The notes under the pieces: generated by a model
Told to the model about the DNA's origin: nothing
Database searches by the model: none
What the model saw: only the letters and a program-made list of their open reading frames with translations
Origin: an uncultured Eggerthellaceae bacterium
GTDB lineage: Bacteria; Actinomycetota; Coriobacteriia; Coriobacteriales; Eggerthellaceae
Length of the DNA: 23,398 bases
Reading direction: 5' to 3'
NCBI GenBank assembly: GCA_910588905.1
Contig: CAJURZ010000026.1
Coordinates: 1 to 23,398, forward strand
In this document: positions 1-6,083 of the stretch, piece after piece
Layout of the letters: every line of letters starts with the position of its first letter
Position numbering within the stretch: position 1 is the stretch's first letter
Program-made: the position numbers and the translations under genes

Positions 1-67
1 CGAAGATGCGCACCCACCTAACCCTCATTTGCGTCAATACCGAGCAGGATTGTCCCGGGTGCAACAG

Positions 68-89
68 GGGGCTGATCCAGATCAGCCCC
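68..89. repeat. Palindromic element copy 1
   Basis: Perfect 10-base arms (GGGGCTGATC and its complement) around the centre CA. Flanked on the left by CCGGGTGCAACAGG and on the right by TACGGCAACCTGTCAGG, the flank type shared with the copies at 302, 22611, 22791 and 22947. This family has a fixed outer stem (GGGG/CCCC), two variable but paired positions, and a variable 2-base centre. Confidence 0.85.
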
Positions 90-130
90 TACGGCAACCT
101 GTCAGGCATGATTCATCCGGGTGCAGGTGG

Positions 131-170
131 TTCGTAGGGGCCGAGCGTGCTCGGCCCGACGCAGCAACCC
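131..170. repeat. Palindromic element copy 2
   Basis: Starts TTCGTAGGGGCC; paired arms at 138-146 and 149-157 (GGGCCGAGC / GCTCGGCCC) around GT; right flank GACGCAGCAACCC. This right flank recurs in copies 5, 7 and 9 and defines a second flank subtype. Confidence 0.85.
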
Positions 171-203
171 AGAGTGCATTATAGAATCGGGTGGGTCGCG
201 CTT

Positions 204-327
204 CGCGTGAGGATGCGTTGCGCGAAGACCCCGCGCAACAGTTTTATTGCGGCAATTGCCGGGTGGCATGTTATGCATGGTTCACCCGGGTGCAACAGGG
301 GGGGGCGGATCCGGATTCGCCCCTACG
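204..327 (+). repeat. Composite ~124-base intergenic element (left copy)
   Basis: The segment aligns almost end to end, about 80% by eye, with the reverse complement of 22787-22908. It contains three nested dyads: GTTGCGC (217-223) with GCGCAAC (233-239); the palindrome CGGCAATTGCCG (250-261); and the variable-core palindrome (302-323). The conserved stretch CCGGGTGCAAC links the last two. No reading frame or target duplication is visible, so it looks like a non-autonomous repeat rather than an insertion sequence. Confidence 0.75.
302..323. repeat. Palindromic element copy 3
   Basis: Arms GGGGCGGATC and GATTCGCCCC around CG, with one mismatch. It forms the right end of the composite element at 204-327. 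Confidence 0.8.
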
Positions 328-349
328 GGAGGTGCCTTGAGTGCAACAG

Positions 350-373
350 GGGGCGGACCGTAGTTCGCCCTAC
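350..373. repeat. Palindromic element copy 4, overlapping the usp stop codon
   Basis: Degenerate copy: left arm GGGCGGACC, centre GT, right arm with a wobble and a mismatch, then CTAC. The CTA at 370-372 is the complement of the TAG that ends the minus-strand stress protein gene, so the repeat reaches into the coding end. Confidence 0.75.
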
Positions 374-840
374 TTCACCACAAGGACCGGCTTGTTCGCC
401 TTCTGCAGCACCGAATAGGCAACGGAACCCAGCATGCCGCGGATGACACCCATGCCGCGGTGGCCCATGGCAATGCAGTCGTAATCCAGATCGTTGGCGT
501 AGGCTACGATGGTGTCATGGGGGCTGCCATTCACGATGGCGATATCAACGCAGGGTGCGTCCCCCACGATATCGGCGATGCTCTTGGCAATGCGATCCAT
601 CTCGCGCACCTCGGCTTCGTCCCCGATCTCTGAGATGGCGTTCATGTCCAGAGAATCTCCCAAGACGCCGCTCATGCGCGACGCGATCTTGAACGTTTCG
701 GCGTTGTAGTCATGCCATTCCACGACATTCAAAACGGTGACCTGCGGATCATCCACCCCGCTCACCAGGTTCATGGCGTTTTGGAGCGCGCGACGCGCGG
801 GTTCGGAATCATCGAATGGAACCAGAACCTTCTTATACAT
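370..840 (-). CDS. Universal stress protein (UspA family)
   Basis: A 156-residue, single-domain cytoplasmic Usp, the usual length for one-domain members, which typically bind ATP or AMP and act in stress survival. It opens with MYKKVLVPFDDSEPARRAL, the beta1-Asp-alpha1 pattern, and ends with the nucleotide-binding loop GHRGMGVIRGMLGS followed by KPVLVVK. The loop matches G-2X-G-9X-G-S/T except that I count eight, not nine, residues in the spacer, so nucleotide binding is likely but not certain. The start at 840 is chosen because GGAGG lies at 846-850, six bases upstream; the open frame continues much further upstream but as low-complexity sequence antisense to the next gene. It is divergent from the peptidase gene. 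The TAG stop is inside a palindromic repeat. The particular stress or partner cannot be read from sequence. Confidence 0.93.
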   Translation of the reverse strand: MYKKVLVPFDDSEPARRALQNAMNLVSGVDDPQVTVLNVVEWHDYNAETFKIASRMSGVLGDSLDMNAISEIGDEAEVREMDRIAKSIADIVGDAPCVDIAIVNGSPHDTIVAYANDLDYDCIAMGHRGMGVIRGMLGSVAYSVLQKANKPVLVVK

Positions 841-1051
841 TGTGTCCTCCTTTTCGATAAACCCACGTATGCGGGCACTTTCTGCGTCTCCTGTTGGACC
901 TCCAGCGGGAGCGCGCATTCCCATTGCCCGTGACCTTGCCGTGATGATACCCCCTCTTCCTTCGAACCGCCTAATCTGCGAACCACCTGTTGCTTTTGCA
1001 GAGATTGCTGCTCGTGCGGCGCGGGCTGGGGCCATGCAGTAGAATTCGCCC

Positions 1052-3076
1052 ATGAAGCAGTGGTCCTTACATATATATAGTGCGGTGCTGGCGGCAGCGT
1101 TGGCGTTCGGACAGCCAGCAGCATTGGCGTTCGGTGAGACGGGCCCGCAGCCAGGTCCGTTGCCGCCTGCGTCCTCGGCTTCTGCGGTTGCCTCTGGCGA
1201 AGGGGCGGCTGAGACGGTTGCTTCTGGCGAAGGGACAGCTCCAGCCGAGGCATCTGCCGAAGGAGCCCCTGCATCCGAAGAGGGTTCAACCGTTGATCCC
1301 ACCCAGGCTCCTCGCTACCTGCTGCCCAACTTGGGTCAGGCTACCCCCGCGAAACTGCAAACCCCTTGGGGTGCTTGCTGGGCCTTCGCGGTGGCTGGCG
1401 CCCTTGAGAGCTCCATCTTGAAGGCTGAGGCGGTGGCTGCGGGGGCTGCCCAGGATGCGTTGCCCCCCGATTCTCCCGCTTTCTCCGAGCTGAACCTGAC
1501 GAACTTGCCTGCTATCCCGGATATTTCAGAGCGAGCCATCGCTTGGTTCGCCCACGAATCCCAAACGGAGGCTAGTGCAGGGGCGCAGGCGGGCGAAGGC
1601 TTCCCGCTCATTGAATCGGCGGCTACCGAACAGCTTTCTAGCGGCAATTTCGCCACCGCTGCCTCCGCTCTCACGGCCTGGCAGACGCTGCTGACCGAAG
1701 AAGCGGCTCCCTATGCCTATAACGGCTTCGAAGCGGGAAGCAGTCAGCCGTGGTATCAGCTTGACGGGGGCTTCGATGCGCGCCAAGAGAACTGGTCGCT
1801 CTACGATGAGACACGCATAACGGAGGACACGGGCTGGCGCGTGAGCGAGGTGCTGCGGCTGCAGAGTCCGGCCCGCGTGAGTGCAGCCTCGGATGGCAGC
1901 GGCACTGTGTATGAGGGCTACGACCCAGCAGGGACGGCGGCCATCAAGCGTACGCTGGCGAACGTGGGCGGCGTGGCCATAGCGCTTCAGATGGAGCAGA
2001 GCATCCCGCAAGACGTCGTTAAGGGGGAATACCAGGATGTCGAAGCGGGCGACGACATCACCTTCGCCACCTGGAGTCAGTATTGCGCTACGGATGCGCC
2101 CGTGCAGAACCATGCTGCGCTGATCCTGGGGTGGGACGATACCTACCCGGCATCTGCGTTTCAGGGAGCCAGCAGCGGCCAGCCTCCGGCTGATGGCGCG
2201 TGGCTCTGCAAGAACAGCTGGGGCAACGATGACCTGTTCAGCAGTCTGGGTGGCGAACAGGATGCTACCCATTGGGGGCTGCGTGACGGTAACGGCCAGT
2301 CCAGCGGCTACTTTTGGCTGTCCTACTACGACCATTCCATCTCTGATCCAGAGGCCTTCGCCGTGACTCCGGTGAGCCAGAGCTACGATGCCATATACCA
2401 GCATGACTATGTGGGGGCGGCGGAGTTCGTCACGCCCTCGCGCTACAGCGGTGAGGTGCGCTGCGCGAATGTCTTCCAAGCAGAGGCCACGCAGTTGGTG
2501 AAGGCGGTGGGCACCTGGACCTTCGACGCGAACGGCAGCTTTGACGTAGCGGTGAGCACGCTGCCAGTGGGGTTCAACGCGGAAGGCAAGGATGCCACTC
2601 AGGTGATGGAGGCCGCTACAGCGGTAGCCTCAGTTACCGGGAGCTTTGCGGATGCGGGTTATCACACGGTAGCGCTGGATACGCCGGTGCTGGTGATGGC
2701 GGGGCAGAGCTTTGCGGTGACCGTGGTGATCCACGCGGCTCCTGAAGAGGGCGAAGAGAACGCAGAGGCTGGCGAAGGGCAGGCTGACACGTACCTTGGG
2801 TTGGAGGTAGCCTTTGCCGTGGCTGCTCATGACAATCAAACGACTCAGGGGCAGGTGATCGCGAACGAAGGTGAGACCTTCGTGAGCACGAATGGGCAGA
2901 CCTGGCAAAGCCTGGAGGAATACTCCCAACGGCTGGTGTCTCAGTATCAGCAGACCGGGCGCACCATGGATTACACCTATGGCAACGCGCTGGTGAAGGG
3001 TTTCGCCGATGGCACCTCCATGGGGGAGGAGGGCCGCATTTACGAGACGGTTTTCCTCCAGCCGGTGGCGCCGTAG
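1052..3076 (+). CDS. Secreted C1 (papain-family) cysteine peptidase with C-terminal lectin-like domain
   Basis: 674 residues. Residues 1-28 form a signal peptide (MKQWSLHIYSAVLAAALAFG...ALA), followed by a Pro/Ala/Glu-rich linker to about residue 85. The papain fold follows: Gln103 and nucleophile Cys109 in QTPWGACWAFA, His354 in QNHAALILGWDD, and Asn388 in LCKNSWGND, so the full catalytic set is present. From about residue 430 (YDAIYQHDYVG) to the end is a beta-rich region that fits the lectin-like domain often attached to bacterial C1 peptidases. There is no sorting signal, so it is probably released or loosely cell-bound. Substrate is unknown; surface proteins or host proteins are possible. 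The start is the first in-frame ATG after an in-frame TAG at 1040-1042; no good Shine-Dalgarno precedes it, so translation may be weak. The gene appears to be monocistronic, bounded by repeats downstream. Confidence 0.88.
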   Translation: MKQWSLHIYSAVLAAALAFGQPAALAFGETGPQPGPLPPASSASAVASGEGAAETVASGEGTAPAEASAEGAPASEEGSTVDPTQAPRYLLPNLGQATPAKLQTPWGACWAFAVAGALESSILKAEAVAAGAAQDALPPDSPAFSELNLTNLPAIPDISERAIAWFAHESQTEASAGAQAGEGFPLIESAATEQLSSGNFATAASALTAWQTLLTEEAAPYAYNGFEAGSSQPWYQLDGGFDARQENWSLYDETRITEDTGWRVSEVLRLQSPARVSAASDGSGTVYEGYDPAGTAAIKRTLANVGGVAIALQMEQSIPQDVVKGEYQDVEAGDDITFATWSQYCATDAPVQNHAALILGWDDTYPASAFQGASSGQPPADGAWLCKNSWGNDDLFSSLGGEQDATHWGLRDGNGQSSGYFWLSYYDHSISDPEAFAVTPVSQSYDAIYQHDYVGAAEFVTPSRYSGEVRCANVFQAEATQLVKAVGTWTFDANGSFDVAVSTLPVGFNAEGKDATQVMEAATAVASVTGSFADAGYHTVALDTPVLVMAGQSFAVTVVIHAAPEEGEENAEAGEGQADTYLGLEVAFAVAAHDNQTTQGQVIANEGETFVSTNGQTWQSLEEYSQRLVSQYQQTGRTMDYTYGNALVKGFADGTSMGEEGRIYETVFLQPVAP

Positions 3077-3099
3077 AGGCGTATCCGGTCACGTTCTCT

Positions 3100-3139
3100 G
3101 GGTTGCCACGTCGGGCCGACCTTGGTCGGCCCCTACGAG
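3100..3139. repeat. Palindromic element copy 5 (reverse orientation)
   Basis: Arms GGGCCGACC (3113-3121) and GGTCGGCCC (3124-3132), perfect, around TT; outer flanks GGGTTGCCACGTC and CTACGAGA. Same flank subtype as copy 2, opposite orientation. First of four copies in the gap between the peptidase and fhaA. Confidence 0.85.
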
Positions 3140-3161
3140 AACAATGTTGCCGGTCCGCCCG

Positions 3162-3187
3162 GGGGCCGAACACGATCGACCCCTACG
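3162..3187. repeat. Palindromic element copy 6 (degenerate)
   Basis: GGGGCCGAAC and GATCGACCCC around AC, with two mispaired positions, ending in CTACGGG. It is preceded at 3151-3160 by a half-copy (CGGTCCGCCC), probably the remnant of another unit. Confidence 0.65.
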
Positions 3188-3205
3188 GGTGATGTTGCAT
3201 TCCCT

Positions 3206-3247
3206 GGGTTGTTGCGTCGGGCTGAGCATGCTCGGCCCCTACGAGAA
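3206..3247. repeat. Palindromic element copy 7 (reverse orientation)
   Basis: Arms GGGCTGAGC (3219-3227) and GCTCGGCCC (3230-3238) with one wobble, centre AT; flanks GGGTTGTTGCGTC and CTACGAGA as in copy 5. Confidence 0.85.
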
Positions 3248-3263
3248 TAATGTTGTCGGCCCT

Positions 3264-3290
3264 GCGTAGGGGCGGACCGTGGTCCGCCCG
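3264..3290. repeat. Palindromic element copy 8
   Basis: GCGTAGG then perfect arms GGGCGGACC (3270-3278) and GGTCCGCCC (3281-3289) around GT. It ends about 12 bases before the candidate fhaA promoter. Confidence 0.85.
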
Positions 3291-3301
3291 GGGTCGATGA
3301 A

Positions 3302-3310
3302 TGGTATGAT
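3302..3310 (+). promoter_or_regulatory. Candidate extended -10 promoter for the fhaA operon
   Basis: TGG followed by TATGAT (3305-3310) fits an extended -10 (TG-n-TATAAT, 5 of 6). No -35 match is visible because that position falls in repeat copy 8. Distance to the fhaA start is about 60 bases. Sequence-only prediction. Confidence 0.35.
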
Positions 3311-3368
3311 GAACGCTTCACCTATATACGCTGGTTGAATCGCAATACGAAGGGGTGAGAGCAACGCC

Positions 3369-4448
3369 ATGGGGTTCCTTTCCAAGTTCGAAGGCAAGAT
3401 GGAAGATACCGTCGAAGGAGCGGCAGAACGGTTAGGCGGCGCTTCCATTTCCCCGGTTCAAATAGCCAAGAAGGCAGAGAAGCAGATGCGCCGCGGCAAG
3501 GTGGTGGGCGCAGGCAAGCAGTTCGCCCCCACGCTCTACACCGTGCTCGTCTGCCCTGAAGATGACGCTACTATGTTCAACTATTACCCCACCATTGCCG
3601 GGGAAACGGAAACCTTCCTCTTGGCGAAGGCGGCAGAGCTGGGCTTGGCGATGGATGGCCATCCCCTCGTTCGCTTCATAGCTGATGACCAGCTCAAGCG
3701 GGGTAAGTTCGATGTCGTAGCTGAATTGGTGGCCGCTCAGATCGTGGAACGCTTGCGGGCGGATGAGATGGCTCGCTACGGCATCAGTCCTCAAGGCCAG
3801 GCTCCTCAGCGCGGCAGGCGTGCGCAGGTCAGGCCCATGAACGCTCCTGAGGCCAGGCAGCAGGCGCCCCATCCCTATGAGGGTGGCCCGGGTTCGCTGG
3901 TTCCGCTGACACCGGAGCCACCCTTCGAGGAGCCGGATATGGATCCGGAATTCGGCTACGATCCTTCCACCTATGACCCAGACTACGATGAGATCCACTC
4001 CGCCAACATCGCGGAGCCGGACTACTACCCGGTCCCTGCTCCCCAGTCGGCCCCTCAGCCGACCCCTCAGTCTACCCCTGCTCCAGCCTCCGCACCTCGG
4101 GCGGCCTCCGCTGCAGAACCGGCTGGCTTGCGCATGCCCATGCCGGAAACGGGCTTGCGGGAGGTGTACCTCTATGACGAAGCACGGGATTGTGCCTATC
4201 AGCTCACCGGCGCACCTGAGCGCATGGGCAGGGAATCTTCTAACAGCATCATCATCCCCGACATCAACGCTTCGCGTGTTCACGCAGAGATCCGTTGCGA
4301 ACCTACCGGAGCATGGATCATCACGGACCTCGGTTCGCTCAATGGTGTCTTCGTCAACGGCCGCCGCATCAAGAGCGCGCCGCTGCGGGATGCCGACATG
4401 ATCCGCATCGGCACCACGGAACTCGAGTTCCAAGACCTGGAGCAGTAA
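3369..4448 (+). CDS. fhaA: FhaA: DUF3662 and FHA domain protein
   Basis: 359 residues. Residues 1-140 match the FhaA-type DUF3662 domain (MGFLSKFEGKMEDTVEG..., then a compact alpha/beta region). Residues 141-260 are a Pro/Gln/Ala/acidic low-complexity linker, and residues 265-355 are an FHA phosphothreonine-binding domain with Gly287-Arg288, Ser302-Arg303-x-His305, Asn325-Gly326 and Asn330-Gly331. In mycobacteria FhaA binds the phosphorylated pseudokinase domain of the MurJ (MviN) flippase and modulates peptidoglycan synthesis; the same role is inferred here from domains and operon position. Cytoplasmic. The start is preceded by GGGGTGAG at a workable distance. First gene of a four-gene operon; fhaB starts three bases after its stop. 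Confidence 0.93.
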   Translation: MGFLSKFEGKMEDTVEGAAERLGGASISPVQIAKKAEKQMRRGKVVGAGKQFAPTLYTVLVCPEDDATMFNYYPTIAGETETFLLAKAAELGLAMDGHPLVRFIADDQLKRGKFDVVAELVAAQIVERLRADEMARYGISPQGQAPQRGRRAQVRPMNAPEARQQAPHPYEGGPGSLVPLTPEPPFEEPDMDPEFGYDPSTYDPDYDEIHSANIAEPDYYPVPAPQSAPQPTPQSTPAPASAPRAASAAEPAGLRMPMPETGLREVYLYDEARDCAYQLTGAPERMGRESSNSIIIPDINASRVHAEIRCEPTGAWIITDLGSLNGVFVNGRRIKSAPLRDADMIRIGTTELEFQDLEQ

Positions 4449-4451
4449 CGG

Positions 4452-4865
4452 ATGATCGATATCATCCTGCTCATAGCACGCTTGCTCTTCGTGGTGTTGC
4501 TCTATCTGTTCCTCTTCGCCATCGTGCGCACGGGCATCGGTCAGATCAGAGGTACGCGCAGCGGAGGCAAGAGCTGGACCATCTCCGTAGAGCAAGGCCC
4601 CAAGGAGCTCCGGGGCGTACAGATGCCGGTCACGGGGCCGGTCGTGGTAGGCCGTGCTCCCGGCGCTGACATCGTGATAGGCACCGGTTTCGTCTCCGGC
4701 CGCCATGCCCGTTTCCAGCTCATGGGGCAAAACCTCTTCGTAGAAGACTTGGGGAGCCGCAACGGCACCATCGTGAACGGCAACCCCATCTCTGACCCCA
4801 TCGCTCTGCGCAACAAAGACGTGGTGACCATCGGCGATGTTTCCATGCGGGTGAGGCACGAATGA
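4452..4865 (+). CDS. fhaB: FhaB/FipA-like membrane-anchored FHA protein
   Basis: 137 residues. One N-terminal transmembrane helix (about residues 3-26, IILLIARLLFVVLLYLFLF), a short basic linker, and a C-terminal FHA domain (about 60-135). Phosphothreonine-binding residues are visible: Gly67-Arg68, Ser82-Gly-Arg84-His85, Asn104-Gly105 and Asn109-Gly110. Length and layout match mycobacterial FhaB (FipA), which links Ser/Thr kinase signals to FtsZ/FtsQ and septal wall synthesis. It begins three bases after fhaA, and its stop overlaps the start of the phosphatase gene (ATGA at 4862-4865), indicating translational coupling. The phosphorylated ligand cannot be told from sequence. Confidence 0.92.
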   Translation: MIDIILLIARLLFVVLLYLFLFAIVRTGIGQIRGTRSGGKSWTISVEQGPKELRGVQMPVTGPVVVGRAPGADIVIGTGFVSGRHARFQLMGQNLFVEDLGSRNGTIVNGNPISDPIALRNKDVVTIGDVSMRVRHE

Positions 4866-6040
4866 TGGCGGCTCAGGGGGCGAAGGCGGCACAGGCGGTA
4901 AGAACGCAGGCGAAAGCAGCAAAAACGAAGCAGAAGACGAAAGCGCCTAAGGCATCCAAGGCGGTCAAGTCTGCGCAACGGAGCGCTCATCTGGCAGATG
5001 AGGCCTATGGTGCGCGTACGGACGTAGGGTATGTTCGCGAACATAATGAGGACTCCTTGCTCGTGCGGCCGCCGCTCTATGCGGTGTGCGATGGCATGGG
5101 AGGTCATGAAGCAGGCGAAGTGGCCTCAGAAATAGCAGTGCGCGAACTGGAGCGCCATGCGCCGCACCGGCCTGATGCCGAAGCACTTCGCAGCGCGGTG
5201 GACGAGGCGAACCTGGCCATCATCCGGGCAGTGTCTGAGGGCATCGGCCGGGAAGGGATGGGCACTACCTGCACGGCGGCGTTGCTGGAGGAGGACCACC
5301 TGGTCATCGCCCAGTGCGGGGATTCCCGGGCGTATCTGCTGCACGGCGGATACCTCCAGCAGCTCACCCGGGATCACTCATTGGTGGCTGACCTGGTGGA
5401 GCGCGGAGAGATCCAGCCTGAAGAGGCACGCGGACACCCGTGGCGCTCCTACATCACCCGCGCGCTGGGGCTTGATCCGCGCATCCATGCAGACACCTAC
5501 GAGCTCACGGTCATGGCCGATGATCGGCTGCTGCTCTGCTCAGACGGCCTCTATTCCATGGTGGAAGATACCCAGATAGCCCGCATCCTGGCTAGTCACG
5601 CAGACCCGCAGGAGGCGGCTGATGCGCTGGTGGAAGCGGCTCTACAAGACGGCGGCTCAGACAACGTGAGCGTAATCGTGATAGATGCCGTTGGGTCCAA
5701 GAAGCGCCATCGCAAGCTGGCGCGCAAGACCCGCATCGCGGCCATCACCACCATCGTGGCGCTGATCCTTGCCATTGGCGGTGCCGGATTCGCGGTGAAC
5801 TGGTGGATGACCAACTCTGCCTATCTGGGCGAAGTAGACGGCAATGTGGCAGTGTACCGGGGCATTCCCGGTCAGGTGCTGGGTATGGGCTACTCAGAGC
5901 TGGACGAAGTGACCGAAGTACCCTTGGATGAGCTCCAGCCGGGCACGGCTGCGCGCATTCGCAACCAGGAGATCCGCTGCGAATCCTTGGAGGCTGCCAG
6001 GCACTTGGTGAACGAATATCGCGAAGAGGCCGAGAAGTGA
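4862..6040 (+). CDS. pstP: PstP-type PP2C Ser/Thr protein phosphatase, membrane-bound
   Basis: 392 residues. The PP2C (PPM) domain spans about residues 48-275 with all metal-site motifs: HNED (61-64), Asp77-Gly78 in VCDGMGGHEAGE, GMGTT, GDSRAYL (153-159), TRDHS, Asp228 in CSDGL, and Asp267 in GGSDN. A transmembrane helix (about 292-315) leads to an extracytoplasmic tail of about 75 residues. It should dephosphorylate Ser/Thr kinases of the PknA/PknB type and their targets, including FHA ligands encoded next to it. Unusual: a 45-residue N-terminal Ala/Lys-rich extension before the domain. The start overlaps the fhaB stop; a second ATG follows at once. Phosphatase assignment is firm; the kinase partner is not in this window. 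Confidence 0.94.
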   Translation: MMAAQGAKAAQAVRTQAKAAKTKQKTKAPKASKAVKSAQRSAHLADEAYGARTDVGYVREHNEDSLLVRPPLYAVCDGMGGHEAGEVASEIAVRELERHAPHRPDAEALRSAVDEANLAIIRAVSEGIGREGMGTTCTAALLEEDHLVIAQCGDSRAYLLHGGYLQQLTRDHSLVADLVERGEIQPEEARGHPWRSYITRALGLDPRIHADTYELTVMADDRLLLCSDGLYSMVEDTQIARILASHADPQEAADALVEAALQDGGSDNVSVIVIDAVGSKKRHRKLARKTRIAAITTIVALILAIGGAGFAVNWWMTNSAYLGEVDGNVAVYRGIPGQVLGMGYSELDEVTEVPLDELQPGTAARIRNQEIRCESLEAARHLVNEYREEAEK

Positions 6041-6054
6041 TGCAGCCTGACTTT

Positions 6055-6076
6055 GTCATCCTGAGCGCAACGAAGG
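6055..6076 (+). repeat. Fragment resembling a dispersed GTCATCCTGAGCG repeat, supplying the downstream ribosome-binding site
   Basis: In the 43-base gap between pstP and the fusion gene lies GTCATCCTGAGCGCAACGAA followed by GGG. This closely resembles a short dispersed repeat that I recall from many unrelated bacterial genomes. Its AAGGG end (6073-6077) sits 6-7 bases before the ATG at 6084 and is the only Shine-Dalgarno-like sequence there. Confidence 0.5.
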
Positions 6077-6083
6077 GCTGCTC

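Larger units (their letters stand above)
1..369. other. Gene-free repeat cluster
   Basis: I see no convincing gene here; the open frames run through palindromes and have no ribosome-binding site. The stretch holds four copies of the palindromic element described below (about 68-89, 131-170, 302-323, 350-370) and a larger composite element at 204-327. It is the 3' side of the minus-strand stress protein gene, so it may serve as its downstream untranslated or termination region. Any gene to the left lies outside the window. Confidence 0.7.

Noticed and set aside
147..446. A 99-codon plus-strand frame at the left edge
   Set aside because: It runs through three repeats and into the 3' end of the minus-strand stress protein gene.
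370..1302. A 310-residue minus-strand frame containing the stress protein
   Set aside because: The part upstream of 840 is low-complexity Ala/Pro/Glu sequence antisense to the peptidase signal and linker region; GGAGG at 846-850 marks the start at 840.
1526..2479. A 317-codon minus-strand frame inside the peptidase gene
   Set aside because: Shadow of the plus-strand catalytic domain, whose Cys, His and Asn motifs are intact.
3100..3290. Regularly repeated palindromes as a possible CRISPR array
   Set aside because: Spacing is uneven, orientation alternates, the core varies and there are no cas genes.
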